From Hydrangea macrophylla (taxonomy: Eukaryota; Streptophyta; Magnoliopsida; Cornales; Hydrangeaceae), in assembly GCA_033977485.1 (NCBI GenBank), contig CM066998.1, positions 51,736,274-51,800,273 on the forward strand: a DNA stretch of 64,000 nt. Reading direction: 5' to 3'. The notes below the pieces were generated by a model that ran no database searches, was not told where the DNA came from, and saw only the letters and a program-made list of their open reading frames with translations. The translations under genes were made by a program, and so were the position numbers. Shown in pieces: positions 34,761 through 45,779 of the stretch (position 1 is the stretch's first letter; each line of letters starts with the position of its first letter).

Positions 34761-37700
34761 TTATTTCTTGGCAAATCTTAATCTAAGTTCTTCCCAAGCC
34801 CGATCAAGGTATTCCAACTCCTTTTCCGCGGTAGCTTTCTCGGCCTCCCACCTGCTTACAGCCGCCGCAGTCCCTGTTAAGGCGTCCACATGTTCTTGCG
34901 CGGCGCGACCAACATCGAGAATGGCCTTCTCTGAAAGTGCAAGGCCCGCCTCAGCATTGTTCAACTCGGCCTGAAGCCTTGCCATCTCGGCCTCAATCCT
35001 AGCCTTCTCTTGCAGGAGACGTTCCTTCATTGCCTTGGATGCCTCAAACTGTTTCTTGCAAGCACCCAGATGTTCGACTCGGGCTTTACGTTCCCTGGAC
35101 TTCTCTTCGATTCCAGAAATGAGCTTGATAGCAGACCGATGACGATTCAAATAGTCTGGTAGCCTCACTTGCAAATCTCGGAGATCGGCCTTCATTTCTT
35201 CTAATATGTCCAGCCAGGAAAGCAAGAGGCCCATGGCCGAGTGAAATTCATCAAAATCTGGAAGCTGGGAGAGTTTGCGTTGAACCGTAGTCCGAAACCA
35301 CTCCTCAGCCCGTTGGTACTCGGCAACGGAGGGACCAGCGGTAGCCTGAGCAACAATAGGTTCAGCTTGAAGGAGCTGCTCAGGATTGAGTAGAGCGAAG
35401 AAGGCTTCAACTGAGGAGACCGAGCTGAAGTCTGGGATTGGGAGAGAACTGGAAACCTGCAAAAGGAGGCACAGTTAATCCCAAAAGTACGATGGAGAGA
35501 AAAAAGGAAGTATAGAGGCAAGGAATTACCTTGACCGAGGGAGAGCTGGTCGAGGAAGCCGCCGGTGGGGGTTGTGGTACAACGGGTACTTGCATTTGTA
35601 CCGGTGGCGAGGCCGATGTCTCGGTATGAGAAACATCGGTGGAAGCTGGCTGATCAGGAATAGATTGCTCACCCATAGCCTCAGTATCCCGAGGAGTCCC
35701 AGGATCGCTGAGATCGATGGGGTCATTGCGTTCTGATCCAGAGGGTCTCTCATCCTCAATGGTCCCCAATGCATCATCACCACCAGTGCTGTCAGTGGCA
35801 GGGGACAACATATCGGCCCCACCACGAAGGATGGCCTGCCTGGCCTCATCAAGCCCTCTTAGCCGGTGGAGCTCGGCCATCAGCTGATCGTAAGTCATCT
35901 GAGGGGCTGTCTCCACAGGGGCAGGTGGAGAGGAGGATGTTTGAATTGGCGGTTGCAAAGGAGACTTTGGAGGCGGAGGCATCTTTGCCCGAGAAGTTGG
36001 AGGCTTCATCGTCGCCTGGCTAGTCTTCTTGGTAGCAGCACTACCAGCCCCCTAAAATCAAAACAAGTATTGGTCAGCCTCAAAATTTTACATATGCAAA
36101 GCAAAAGCAAAGCAAAAGCAAAGCAAATATGGAAAATTCGATACCTTGGCCGACTTAACGGTAGCCGCGGCAACATTACGACGTTGCCGAGATGAAAGAG
36201 GGATATCCTCGTCGGACTCAATATCGGTCGCCCCAGAAGGGTTCTCTCTAGGAAGAGCATCTGGACAAGAATAGAGATAAAATCAGTTAGAGAAAGGGAA
36301 GGCTGATTAAAACAAGTGAAAAGAATACCTAAAACTGGTGCTCCAGTGTCTACAACCCTTATGGCCGATGAATGATCAACCGTGCCGAGATCATGCCATC
36401 CGGTATAAGTAACCCTCTCCCATGGTTCAGTCATTGACGATGCCTGTTTATCAACCATCGGAATGGCAATTGCAAAATCGGCCTCAGGCAAGGGAGGTGG
36501 ACGGCATTCAAAGGGCTTGAGAAACTGCTCAAAGGAGATGACGGATGAATAGTCAACCGTCTGGAGGTATTTTTTGTATGCCCTTCCTGTTTTATCCTTG
36601 TGTTCCTGCTCAAGTGCCCTCAAATGCCACTTCATATCGGACCGCATGATCTCGGGATGCCTGGGATCAAACTTGAATTTAAAAAACTTTTCAAAAGCCA
36701 GAACGGCCTGGTACGGTGTTTTACCTTTGGAGGTGGTCGCTTTCCTCTTGTGACCTACAACCTGAACCACAGAAGGATTAGATGAACGAGATGGTTTCTC
36801 GGCAACACGAGGAGATATACGTCTAAGTACAGAAAAAAGGGGCTCAGAACGTAAGCCCGACAATATTTTGGACCACCAAGTCTCAAACTCGGTGGATGTA
36901 GAAGGAAGCTCTCGGAAGGTGATGAATTCCAATCCTTCATAGGCCATTCGGCCAAAAGTTTGGCACTTCTCGACCTTGGCGAGGTCGGAAAGAAGAGACC
37001 GCCCTGACATGGAACAGTTGAGGGTCCGGAAAGGGGGAATAGGAATAAGTTGTTTTAGCCCGAGTTGGCGGGCTAAAGCGGGAGCATTATAATATTCCAC
37101 CCCACACTTGTTATTACGAGGGGGAACAACAGGACTATACAATAGATCTCGGCCAACTAGGAAGCTGGCCCAGATTGATTCATGCTCTTTTATCTCGGCC
37201 TCAGGAGCCTGGCCAGGACTGTGGAGAAGCCAGCTCGGACATCTAAGTCGAGGATAAAAAGGAAGGAACTGCTGGGGGGATCGGTTACCCATGTGTTCAT
37301 AGAAGAAGGAAAAAAGGTGCTCAAAAGAAAGGCCCATGGGGCTGATACCGGCAAAATAAAAAGCGAAGGCCGAGGAATGTTCGGGTAGAATGGCGAGATC
37401 GAAGTGGTCAACTGAGCATTTCTCGGGAAAATAAGATTGGAGCCAACATTGAAGGAGCCAGAGGGCTCCTCCCGAGTTTTTAAAATCGGAAAAAATGAGT
37501 TCAAGAATACCCCGGTAAAGATGAGAAAGGGCGAGAGGAGCAAGAGCAAGTCTTCGACCCTCGGCCAATGCAAGAGCGATATGGGTATATTCTTGAGTAA
37601 CGGCGTATGAGGCTGAGCAAAACACAAAGCGGTTCAGCCAGTAGACCAGGAAAGCAACGTGTTCCTGGTCAGAGACATCCCCTTGTCCCATACAGGCCAT

Positions 37701-38375
37701 TATAAAAGGACCAAAGCCAGTAACAACCCTGGAATCCTTGCCCGATGTGGTCCTAGGGTATTCAAATTCGAGATTAGAAGAAAGGCTGGGAGTGACTTCC
37801 TCACCGTGAGCGGAAAGACCGGTAAGGAAGCAAACATCTTGAATTGTCGGACTCATGAGACCGCAACGAAAAAAGAAAGCATTGGCCGAAGTCGACCAGA
37901 AGAATAACGAAGAAAAGAAGAGAGGTTTGTCAAGAAGGAACTTCTCGCGGCTCAGCATAATGGCATCATAGATGTCAAGGGCCTTCCACAAGTCCTTTTT
38001 CACCTCCACCAATCGGTCCACCCATGAAATCCAATCAGGAGAAGGAATAGGCCAATTCCTCAAAGGATTGGAAGGGGTGTACTGAGAACCCCAATCAAAG
38101 GAAGAAGAGCGATAAAGCAATTCATTATCATCTACAACTAAAGGGAAGTATGGGTCCAAAGAAGATGGAGGGAAAGAATCGAAGGAGGGACCAAGTCCCG
38201 TTGAACCAGAAGATGAAGGAGTCAATACCTGAGGATTTATTAGCCCAGGAATAGTCTCAAGGGCTTGCTTAACGGCGGTAGCATTAGTTTTCACCACCGG
38301 CACAGTTTCAGTGGCAGCAGGAGAAGAAGTGGCGCCGGCGGTTTGAGAAACACTGGGAGCAGAGGAGGACGCCAT
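34761..38375 (-). CDS. Antisense plant-mobile-domain (PMD) gene of element E, four exons
   Basis: Exons 38375-36329, 36260-36145, 36051-35530 and 35456-34761, all with GT-AG borders and matching phases, give 1126 residues without a stop. Exon 1 has a Ser/Ala/Thr-rich head, then the plant mobile domain at roughly residues 110-480: FFFRCGLMSPTIQDVCFLTG, EHVAFLVYWLNRFVF, LALAPLALSHLYRGI. This is the domain of MAIN/MAIL proteins and of many plant transposons. A basic GHKRKATTSKGK patch could be a nuclear signal. Exon 3 is Pro/Ser-rich. Exon 4 is a coiled coil (KARIEAEMARLQAELNNAEA). It sits between pol and the 3' LTR, where Tat elements are known to carry antisense ORFs. Role unproven; it may be captured host sequence kept for silencing evasion or regulation. 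Confidence 0.85.
36146..36259 (-). other. Exon 2 of the antisense PMD gene (splice evidence)
   Basis: The first intron runs from TTTTAG/GTATTC (36328) to TTGTCCAG (36261). The second runs from GCCAAG/GTATCG (36144) to GATTTTAG (36052). The third runs from GTCAAG/GTAATTCC (35529) to CTTTTGCAG (35457). Without these joins the reading frame shifts or ends, and with them it is continuous. That is strong internal evidence of real splicing. Confidence 0.75.
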
Positions 38376-38459
38376 GGAGATTTGAAAAGGAAAGAAAATA
38401 TTTTCTCGAGAAAATATTAAGGCAAGAAAGTAAGCATGGAAAATGACAAGGGTGAGTGA

Positions 38460-38468
38460 CTTATATAG
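38460..38468 (-). promoter_or_regulatory. TATA box of the antisense PMD gene
   Basis: CTATATAAG on the minus strand, 85 bp before the ATG, inside the element and outside the LTR. Transcription would start near 38430, giving a short leader; the start codon context CCATGGCG is good. Confidence 0.6.
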
Positions 38469-38654
38469 ATGACAGAAGGGGGTCATTATGATTTGGGAAC
38501 GAGTTCCCAAGAGGCACGCCTCGATTCAAGAAATGAGGCAGGAAGGACTATTGGGGGGATGCCACGTGGAGCCGTATGCCGCCAATTTCCAGTTGGTATT
38601 TAAAATTTGAATTCAAAACGTCTCATCAAACTGACGAAGCTACGTTTGACAAGA
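38469..38654. other. Upstream region of the antisense gene
   Basis: About 190 bp between the TATA box and the polypurine tract, containing GCCACGTGGA (a G-box-like CACGTG at about 38562) that could act as promoter sequence. No coding. Confidence 0.4.
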
Positions 38655-38668
38655 CGTTTTGGGGGCAT
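38655..38668 (+). other. Polypurine tract of element E
   Basis: GTTTTGGGGGCAT directly before the 3' LTR. Confidence 0.6.
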
Positions 38669-39932
38669 TGTTTACACCCTAAATTAGGGTTTCCCAGGGC
38701 ACGTGACGGTCATGTGAACTCAGAACGTCATCACTAGACCACGTAGGCATATGAACGAGGATAAGGCCGATGACCCAGGAAAACCGATATTTGATATAGC
38801 TACTGGTAAAGATGATACGTTCCAAATGAAAATATCGGTATCAAGACCGAGGACCAATTGATACGAAGTTCTCAGAGAAGTACCCTTGTGTGGCTAGTGG
38901 CAGAGTAGCCTCAACTGCAGCCCTAACATCGGTAAAATTGGACCGATGCCAAACTGGTTTATTACCATTGAGTCCTAATATCGGCAATGACAAAACGGCT
39001 CTAATAAAGATATCGATCTCAACAAATAAGGCCGATATCAGAAAAGATCAGTGACGCCTCGGCATTAACGGATAAGGCCGAGGACTTTCTCTGTAGATCC
39101 TGCAATAACAGGTCCAGAGGATGATAACAGCAGTCCATGGGATTAGTAAGGATAAAAGGCAACATCGGGGTAAGACCGAGAGACACGAGTAGGCTTCCTA
39201 CTGAAGAGAAGGCCGAGTAATATCATCAGCAGAGATTAAGCTACACAGAGAAACACAATCGGTCGTAAATTTACTTAGAAAATAGTTAAGTAGGAATGAG
39301 AACGTGGCTCTTCAGTTTTCAGAATATGCTGAGGTGGAAGAAAAAGCAGTTACGAGAAAAGAGGAATGCGGCAGAAGTGGGATCATCACACAAATCATGG
39401 AAGTTGATCATGGGACATAGTGGGAGCATAAATTGATATATGCCTAGAAACTAGGGGCCACGTACCCCACTACTCCATGATCCCCACTAACATGAGCGGT
39501 TATGCAAACAAGTCTATAAATATGGCATGTGGTGCAACATTTGAAGGGGGCTAACACACACGCCACTTCTGCTCTGGCAGACCTTTTTATCTTTTCCTCA
39601 TAACAATACTTTGTTCTTGAGTGATTTTTGAGAGTTTCTTTTCTTAACCTGCTTCGCTTGCTTCGAGTGATTGTAATCGTATTTAAATCCATTAATGAAG
39701 ATGTTGTTGAAGGTATTCTTGATTTCCAGTAATTAATTTGTTCCTTTCTTTTCATTTGTAGTTTTACTTACTTGCATCAGAGTAGAGTGAAGACCCATTT
39801 ACTGTTAGTAAATCACATTTATTAGCGGTCGTTTGATTTAGAAGTTAGATTAGGTTACATCAACCTCTTTTTGAGTCCACGTGGACTCTGGCACGCCCAG
39901 CACACACCAACACAAGATATTTATTGCAAACA
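38669..39932 (+). repeat. 3' LTR of element E
   Basis: 1264 bp, the same length as the 5' LTR. By eye it differs at about five places, for example TATAGCAAACA against TATTGCAAACA at the end. Confidence 0.95.
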
Positions 39933-39973
39933 ATACCTAGGGCTACTGCAGAACTCGTAGAGGTTGCCTCCAT
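39933..39973 (-). pseudogene. Captured first exon, donor site hit by element E
   Basis: ATG at 39973 opens MEATSTSSAVAL and reaches CCTAG/GTAT, a plausible donor. The GTAT belongs to the 5-bp target site of element E, so E entered exactly at this exon-intron border. Downstream exons on the same strand would be the candidates at 24710 and below. Gene unidentified. Confidence 0.45.
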
Positions 39974-40470
39974 TAGAGAAGACGATAAGATCACTTTTTT
40001 GAGAGAACTTGTTTTTCTTCTTTTGATTTATTCCTGCGACTGTCAAAATCGAGAAATTACTTTTGTGTTTGATGAAGAGATTGCAGAATTTGGGGGTTTT
40101 AAGCCCTAAACAAAATAATTGGGGGTTTTAAGCCCTAGACATATAAGGAACTTATCATATGTAGCAAAGACCACCGAGAGAGAGAGAGAGAGAGAGAGAG
40201 AAGGGAGGGCGTCGGAGGAGGGAGCAGGAGTCGTCGGAGGAGGAGGGAGGGCATCGGAGGGAGCTATGGAGGGTGGAGGGGGTGGGAGAGCGTCGTCGGA
40301 GGAGGATGAAGAGGATGAGGAGAGAATGAGAAGTGGAGGAGGATGAAGAGAATAGAATGAGAAGACTGTGTCCCGGATTCCTGATGGGTTTAGGCCCCAA
40401 CTTTTCTCTCCTTTTTTTTTTCCCCTCATGTACTCACTTTTGCCCCCAATTTTTCCCAAAAAAAAAAGTT
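39974..40470. other. CACTA interior: 5' region of captured gene and GA-rich low complexity
   Basis: Contains two copies of GGGGGTTTTAAGCCCTA 29 bp apart (40092 and 40121), a GA run (about 40179-40201) and purine-rich GGAGGAG sequence. The long ORFs across it are low-complexity Ser/Pro or Arg/Glu repeats and are not convincing. Confidence 0.5.
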
Positions 40471-40706
40471 ATTTATGACGGATTAAATAAATTCGAGACA
40501 AATAAAAATGTATTTGTGTCGGATAAGTATATTTCTGTCACAAATAAAAATGCATTTGTGTCGGATACGTACGTTTCCATCACGAATAAATCACAATTTG
40601 TATCGGATATATTTATGTCACAGAATCTGACACAAAAACATTTATTGTGACAAATTTTTATACGTCACAAAAACTTTTGTCAAAAAAGGCTCATTTTCTT
40701 GGAGTG
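40471..40706. repeat. Subterminal repeat region of the CACTA, right end
   Basis: Repeats of ATTTGTGTCGGATA, TTATGACGGATT and TCTGTCACAAATA, ending in the TTTTCTTGGAGTG terminus. Confidence 0.85.
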
Positions 40707-40709
40707 CTC

Positions 40710-41318
40710 CCTGTTACCCGTGTATTATAGTGTGATCACCTTAGTATTTCAAGGTACCGGAACGAGAGAGTGGGATGATGTTTTGCAGTCGAGGTAAAAG
40801 AGTTAGTGAGATGACATGAGTTACATTGTTCATGCACGGTCACATATTTTGTTAATGATGTTTATTGACGTTAACTGTTTCCTGTTATTTTTTATCTTAT
40901 TATAATGTTAATTTGAAGAAGGTATTCTTGTAACAAATTGGATAATAAACCTGTGAATCGAAAATGGTAAGAAAGCATGATTTACATTACAAGCACGTGT
41001 TTTTAATATTCACTAGCTTCTTGAAGCTGGCGGCGTTGATGCGCCCTGGATATTCGTGTTTAGATTTTTCAGGTTATGATCAGGCAGGATAGTATGACTA
41101 TGCTAATTGAGAACAACTACCTGTGAAGAGAAATTGGATATTGCTACTTCATTTACTTAGCTGAACTTGTAATAAGGATTGCTGTAATAGATATTTTTAT
41201 ATTTTTTTTACAAGGCGTGTTGTGCCTTTGGGACGGAATCGATCCTTCAAACTATCGCGACCTACGGGTGCTAAAGAAAATTAAATGCTTTCTCTATTTA
41301 TGCTACTTCGGCGTGAGA
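40710..41318 (+). repeat. 5' LTR of element B, last part
   Basis: Resumes the minisatellite after the CACTA and ends near GGCGTGAGA, probably a mutated GCGTGACA terminus, eight bases before the primer site. The 3' LTR lacks this part, so the exact end cannot be cross-checked. Confidence 0.7.
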
Positions 41319-41326
41319 GGATTTAG

Positions 41327-41340
41327 TGGTATCAGAGCCA
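41327..41340 (+). other. Primer binding site of element B (initiator Met tRNA type)
   Basis: TGGTATCAGAGCCA, a full match to the usual plant initiator-Met complement. Confidence 0.92.
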
Positions 41341-41520
41341 GGTTATCTCAGAACGGTTTAGCCAGGTTAGGGTTTACCAGTATAGACCCGATTCCACATT
41401 CTGCTAGCTTAAGCTTTGCACACCCGAAGATACGATAGGAGGATAAACCCAGAACTCGAACGCCTAAGATTATTTCTATTAAGATTAGTCCTGACATAAG
41501 TTAGTGCCTTTTTGTCAGGT

Positions 41521-41911
41521 ATGGATCCGGTTCCACCGCTATTTGTGCTAGATAGGTATGGAGGACATTGGCTTACCCCAGGGGCAGTGGCTCCAGCTTT
41601 TGTTGGATTATACCACACAGCTATAGAGCAGCAGGCAGTAGCGACAGTAGAGTTGGATCTATGGCACCAGGTCCATGTAGTGGGAGTAGTTGATTTGCCC
41701 CAAGTTTGTCTAGAGCTCCTATAGTTTACAGAGGCTCAGTAATTGGTTTTATTAGAGATACTGCGATTGGTTAACAGTGATGCTTTTTATGTGCCTTTAG
41801 AGATACGGATCATGCATGCTCACCTTGCAAAGCTAGATATGCCCCCACCGGTTGTTCCCGCGGAAGAGCCGGTAGTTCCTATCGCTGAGGATATTGATTG
41901 TGGAGTTGCTA
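41521..41911 (+). pseudogene. Pre-gag ORF of element B, first part
   Basis: Starts MDPVPPLFVLDRYGGHWLTP. It has two in-frame stops (TAG 41722, TAA near 41740), then ERIMHAH-type and PPPVVPAEEPVVP proline-acid sequence. Cut by element C at TGCTA. Using one copy of that duplication the frame continues in the part at 51804. It lies before gag as in A and C. Confidence 0.6.
41907..41911. repeat. Target-site duplication of element C, left copy
   Basis: TGCTA, exactly repeated at 51804-51808. Confidence 0.95.
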
Positions 41912-42639
41912 TGTCACGCCCCGAAGTACCAAAAATAGGGAAAAATAAATTTCCTTTATGGGTTCGTAGACACGTGACTGGTTGTGAATATCACCTGGTT
42001 GTCCAAAAAAATGCTTAAAACAATGATATAATATGGGAAATTGACTAAGTTCAGCGGAAGCAAGAATCTAAACATTCAAGTCTTACATGATTAGTATATT
42101 ACAGACCAAAAGATATCCAAAAGATAGATATTACAAGTTCAACTAAGCTATTACATCATTAAACATATTAATAACAGAACTATGTTAAAAGCAGAACTCC
42201 AAGATCTTCAACTGGCGAAACCATAGCCTTCCTCGTAGTAATCTTCACCAGCATAGTCTTTAGTAGTAAAATCTGTATCTTGATCATAGCCAGCTCTGTC
42301 TGGACCTGCAAAGGCTGGACGTGGAAGGTCCAGCGGCATGAAAAGCCGTTAGCGGTTAAGCTAAGTGAGGGTCCCCTTAAGGTTACCACCACCAAGGTAA
42401 GTTATTCATCATCTCTTCTTATTTCTCGAAACCATATCTCGTTCATCATTTCTTATTCTCGATACTATGTCTCGTTCGTCTTTTCTTATTCTCAAAACCA
42501 TGTCTTATTTAAACCTTATCATTCCCTTTGAAACTTAACCCAGAACTGAACTGACCAATGACATTGACTGAAAGAAGACTTAACTCCAAACGCATTTACT
42601 GGTCAAGAAAGAACAACACTCAACAATGAATAGTTAACT

Positions 42640-43020
42640 GTCGCCCAACTGGCACACAAACTGTCGCTCAAATGGCATTCAAACTATCGCCCAACTGGCA
42701 TTCAAACTGTCGCCCAAATGGCATAAGTGTGCGGGACATTAACAATCTCTTGGTCGAACACGTCATGGCGATCCTCAGGTCGCCCGCACGTTACCGAACA
42801 CGTCATGCCGATCCTCAGACCAAGGGTACGGGAAATTAATAATCACTTGGACGAACACATCATGCCGATCCTCAGGTCACCCGTACATAACCGAACACTT
42901 CATGCCAATCCTCAGTCCAAGGGTGCGGAAAACTAATCAACTACTTGATCGAACACGTCATGACAATCCTCAGGTCATCCACACTTGACCGAACACGTCA
43001 TGCCGATCCTTAGATCAAGG
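42640..43020. repeat. Tandem repeats in LTR C
   Basis: Four copies of CTGTCGCCCAACTGGCA with small changes, then about seven copies of GAACACGTCATGCCGATCCT plus CAG and a short spacer, unit near 40 bp. Repeated in the other LTR at about 49545-49925. Confidence 0.8.
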
Positions 43021-44482
43021 AACAAAATCTAACTCACCAATCGACACCATGGAATTACCAAAACACCAATTTTGCAAGAAATATCCAAACACGACACGAA
43101 AGTTCACGAATCAACTTTGACCGGTAGTCACACGACTAGAAACGAGGCCCAATGTCCCTTATTCGCATTAAATCTGTTATCGAAGGTTTTATCAATTTTT
43201 ACGCGTTCGTACGTTTCGTAGTTTAGTTCATTAATATCATCCATTTATAACCGTTAATATTTCGCTATACGTCCGACATTCCATTTTCCTCTCAATATAC
43301 TTACGATGGAAACTTTACCAATCACTTACCAATGCAATAATCGTGCCATTCAACATACTTATAGTTTGGGTATGAACTTTTCAACGGTCATTAAACTATA
43401 TTCACGTAGCTTATGGATTTATAATCATGGATTTAATACCAATAAAACATATAGATGAAACCCTTAACATACTCATCTACGCAATAGCACTACCATAGCA
43501 CAAGATTTTCATAACAACACAGGTACCGAAAAACTAGCATCAACAATCAACACCATGCATAACAAAACATCATACAAAAAGCTACACAATCTGCCAGGAT
43601 ACATTTTCACTGTGTTGACTGAATTAACATGATTTATTTGGGCATGATAAATTGCTTTGTAGATCAAACTCAAAACTAAAACATTGTAGATAATAGGAAT
43701 ATCTTCATGTACAAAAAAAATCTAGCTTCAATTACATTTTTGAGCTACTCAAACTATTTATTTTACAAGACATTTCTTATATCTCGGACTGTTCTGTCCC
43801 AGATTTATAGTACTGCATTTTACGTGAATTTCACCTATGAAGGAAGGGTTTTTAGACTGCACTATAGAAGGGTTATTTGTAGATAAATGAGTTACATTTC
43901 TTCACAAAAACAACTAGCTTAATTCTCATTTTTGAGCTGCACAAAACATTCATTTTACTAAACTATGTTCTGCTGAAAGTTTCAGTTTCTCAGATTTATA
44001 ACACTGCGTTGCACATGCATTTCACCCATGAAGGAGTGATTTCTAGACTAAGCTATAGAAGAGTTATTTGTAGATATATGAGTTATCTTTTACCACAAAA
44101 AACCCTAACTTAATTCGGATTTTTGAGCTGCACAAAACATTCATTTGACTAAACTATGTTCTGCTGAAAGTTTCAGTTTCTCAGATTTATGGATTTGTCT
44201 TGCATGTCATAAAAACTTCAACACAACAACATCAAACTTCTACTAAACATTAGTACATATTATATGTGTTCTAAATTTAGTTAGATTACTCACAATTACT
44301 CACTAAAGCTTGAAATTTAAGCTTGATATTGGTTGAAGCTTAGTGAAGCTTAAATCTTCAAACTTCAAGGATGAACTTCTTCTTCTTCTATTCTTCCATG
44401 GATCTATAACTCTAGCTCTCTCTCCCTCTCAATTATATGCAGATTGTAGAGACAAAAGTGTCTCAATTGTGTGTATGTGCAT

Positions 44483-44493
44483 GATATATATAG
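44483..44493 (-). promoter_or_regulatory. Candidate TATA box in the 3' LTR of element C
   Basis: CTATATATATC on the minus strand, about 410 bp from the LTR's 5' end, matching the position in element A. The copy in the 5' LTR is near 51389-51400. Confidence 0.4.
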
Positions 44494-44899
44494 AATTTCT
44501 ATGTGCTAGGTGTCCTTTGCATGTTGCATGCTTAGGACATGTGTCCTACAAGTGGACATGTGTCCAAGAGGGTGGCATGTGGTTGTCACATGGCCGGCCA
44601 TGTGGGCCCACCTCGGGTTGTGTGCCACTTTCTCAGTTTATGTGCATAAGTTCCTCGGTATACGTGTTGGTCTCGAATTATGTGCAAACTGGTATTATTT
44701 CAATTGTCCTGGTCCGGGTACGGGACTAAGTTAAATCTTATTATGGTCGAGTCGGTAAGATTACTACAGTCTATATGGTAATACTACAACACGTCCATAC
44801 CGTCACATAATTAAAATAATAAGATGATAATATAGTCGGTCAAATACTAAAATTCGAAAAAGCTAATATTATTAATGATAGAAAATTACAGGTGTTACA

Positions 44900-44920
44900 T
44901 CTTCTACCACCTATTAAAGG
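44900..44920 (-). other. Polypurine tract of element C
   Basis: Minus strand AATAGGTGGTAGAAGA next to the LTR, similar to that of A. Confidence 0.55.
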
Positions 44921-45239
44921 ATTTCGTCCTCGAAATCAGAATCAACTAGTACTAACAGGAATGGGAATTTCTGGAAAAATTTAGGCACTACAACTCTACC
45001 CATCTTATCAGAGGATTTCATCCTCAAAATCTAGGGTTTGTTAGGTCTCAGAAAGTACAAGGTACTAATCATATCTCAGATTTTAAGGTTGTCAGGTTCT
45101 CATTAGCTAGCTAATCTGACATTCTCACCAATTCTTTCGAACGTCCAAACGTTTTTTTTGCTAAACAACACCATGTGAATTTCAAAGTTTTGACATTGAA
45201 TATGGCACCTTTGGTCTTTCGTCTTGTTCAAGGCTGGGA

Positions 45240-45579
45240 TTAATTTGATGATCTGCGAGCTCTCTTTTTGGAACTTCTTTGTGGTGGAACCATATTCTGA
45301 ATTCCTCGTTCTGGACAATCTTTGTGACCACATCTAGTTTTTTTTTTTTTCACGATTGAAGCACTACGCCTATCAACTTGTGAGCTGTTTCGGTGCTTTG
45401 CATTCTTTGGAGTGATGTCTAGATATTCCGCAACCGTCGCAGATATCACGATGCTTTGGATTTGTCTCAATGGCAGTCTGATTAACTTTCCTTTCATTGT
45501 TTCTTCTGCGTCTTTGGTCGGCAAGATTCTTACCTCTCAGCTTCTTGATGCAATGGTTGAGAAGTCTAGTTGGTCTCAC
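45240..45579 (-). pseudogene. Gag fragment of element C with zinc knuckle
   Basis: HRDICDGCGISRHHSKECKA resembles the first knuckle of Gag A. Frames are broken. It lies 3' of the integrase-like relic, out of the usual order. Confidence 0.6.
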
Positions 45580-45779
45580 GATTGTCTTCTATAACTTGTA
45601 GGGGTCGTGAATGTATCCCTCAGCACGTCAGTACGAAGAACGTTATAGATTAGCGTATCCACTCAAAAAGCGTTGTGATCTACTACACCATTGGTGATAA
45701 CGTACGCGAGTTGGTGGGCAATTCAATCGTAAAATACTCCAATGTGTCACAGTGATAGCTTCCTTTCTTTTGGTCTAAT

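Larger units (their letters stand above)
26483..39932 (+). mobile_element. Element E: Tat-lineage Ty3/gypsy retrotransposon with antisense plant-mobile-domain gene
   Basis: Two 1264-bp LTRs (TGTTTACACCC...GCAAACA), perfect 5-bp TSD, primer site, gag-protease ORF, pol ORF with two RNase H domains, an antisense spliced gene, and a purine tract. The second, archaeal-type RNase H marks the Tat/OTA branch. I see about five differences between the LTRs (around 0.4%), so insertion is recent. Coding capacity is nearly complete; the one clear defect is a nonsense codon in gag plus a TAA/frame change before pol. It sits inside the CACTA at the donor of a captured exon. Confidence 0.95.
18708..40706. 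mobile_element. CACTA (En/Spm-type) transposon carrying captured gene fragments; contains element E
   Basis: Starts CACTACAAGAAAA and ends TTTTCTTGGAGTG, a 13-bp inverted repeat with one mismatch. Flanked by the 3-bp duplication CTC (18705-18707, 40707-40709). Both ends are packed with TTTGTGACGG / CCGTCACAAA subterminal motifs. Removing it and one CTC restores a minisatellite unit of the B LTR. Apart from element E, 8.5 kb remains. No transposase (TNPD/TNP2) frame is recognisable, so it looks non-autonomous. It holds XTH and IF-3 pieces and other spliced-looking exons, as Pack-CACTA elements do. Confidence 0.88.
41912..44899 (-). repeat. 3' LTR of element C
   Basis: Contains the tandem repeat at 42640-43020, and downstream two or three diverged copies of a block around TTTCAGTTTCTCAGATTTAT (from about 43780 to 44200). 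Confidence 0.9.

Noticed and set aside
40106..40459. 117-residue Ser/Pro-rich ORF
   Set aside because: Low-complexity GA/GGA repeat translated; no splice or homology support.
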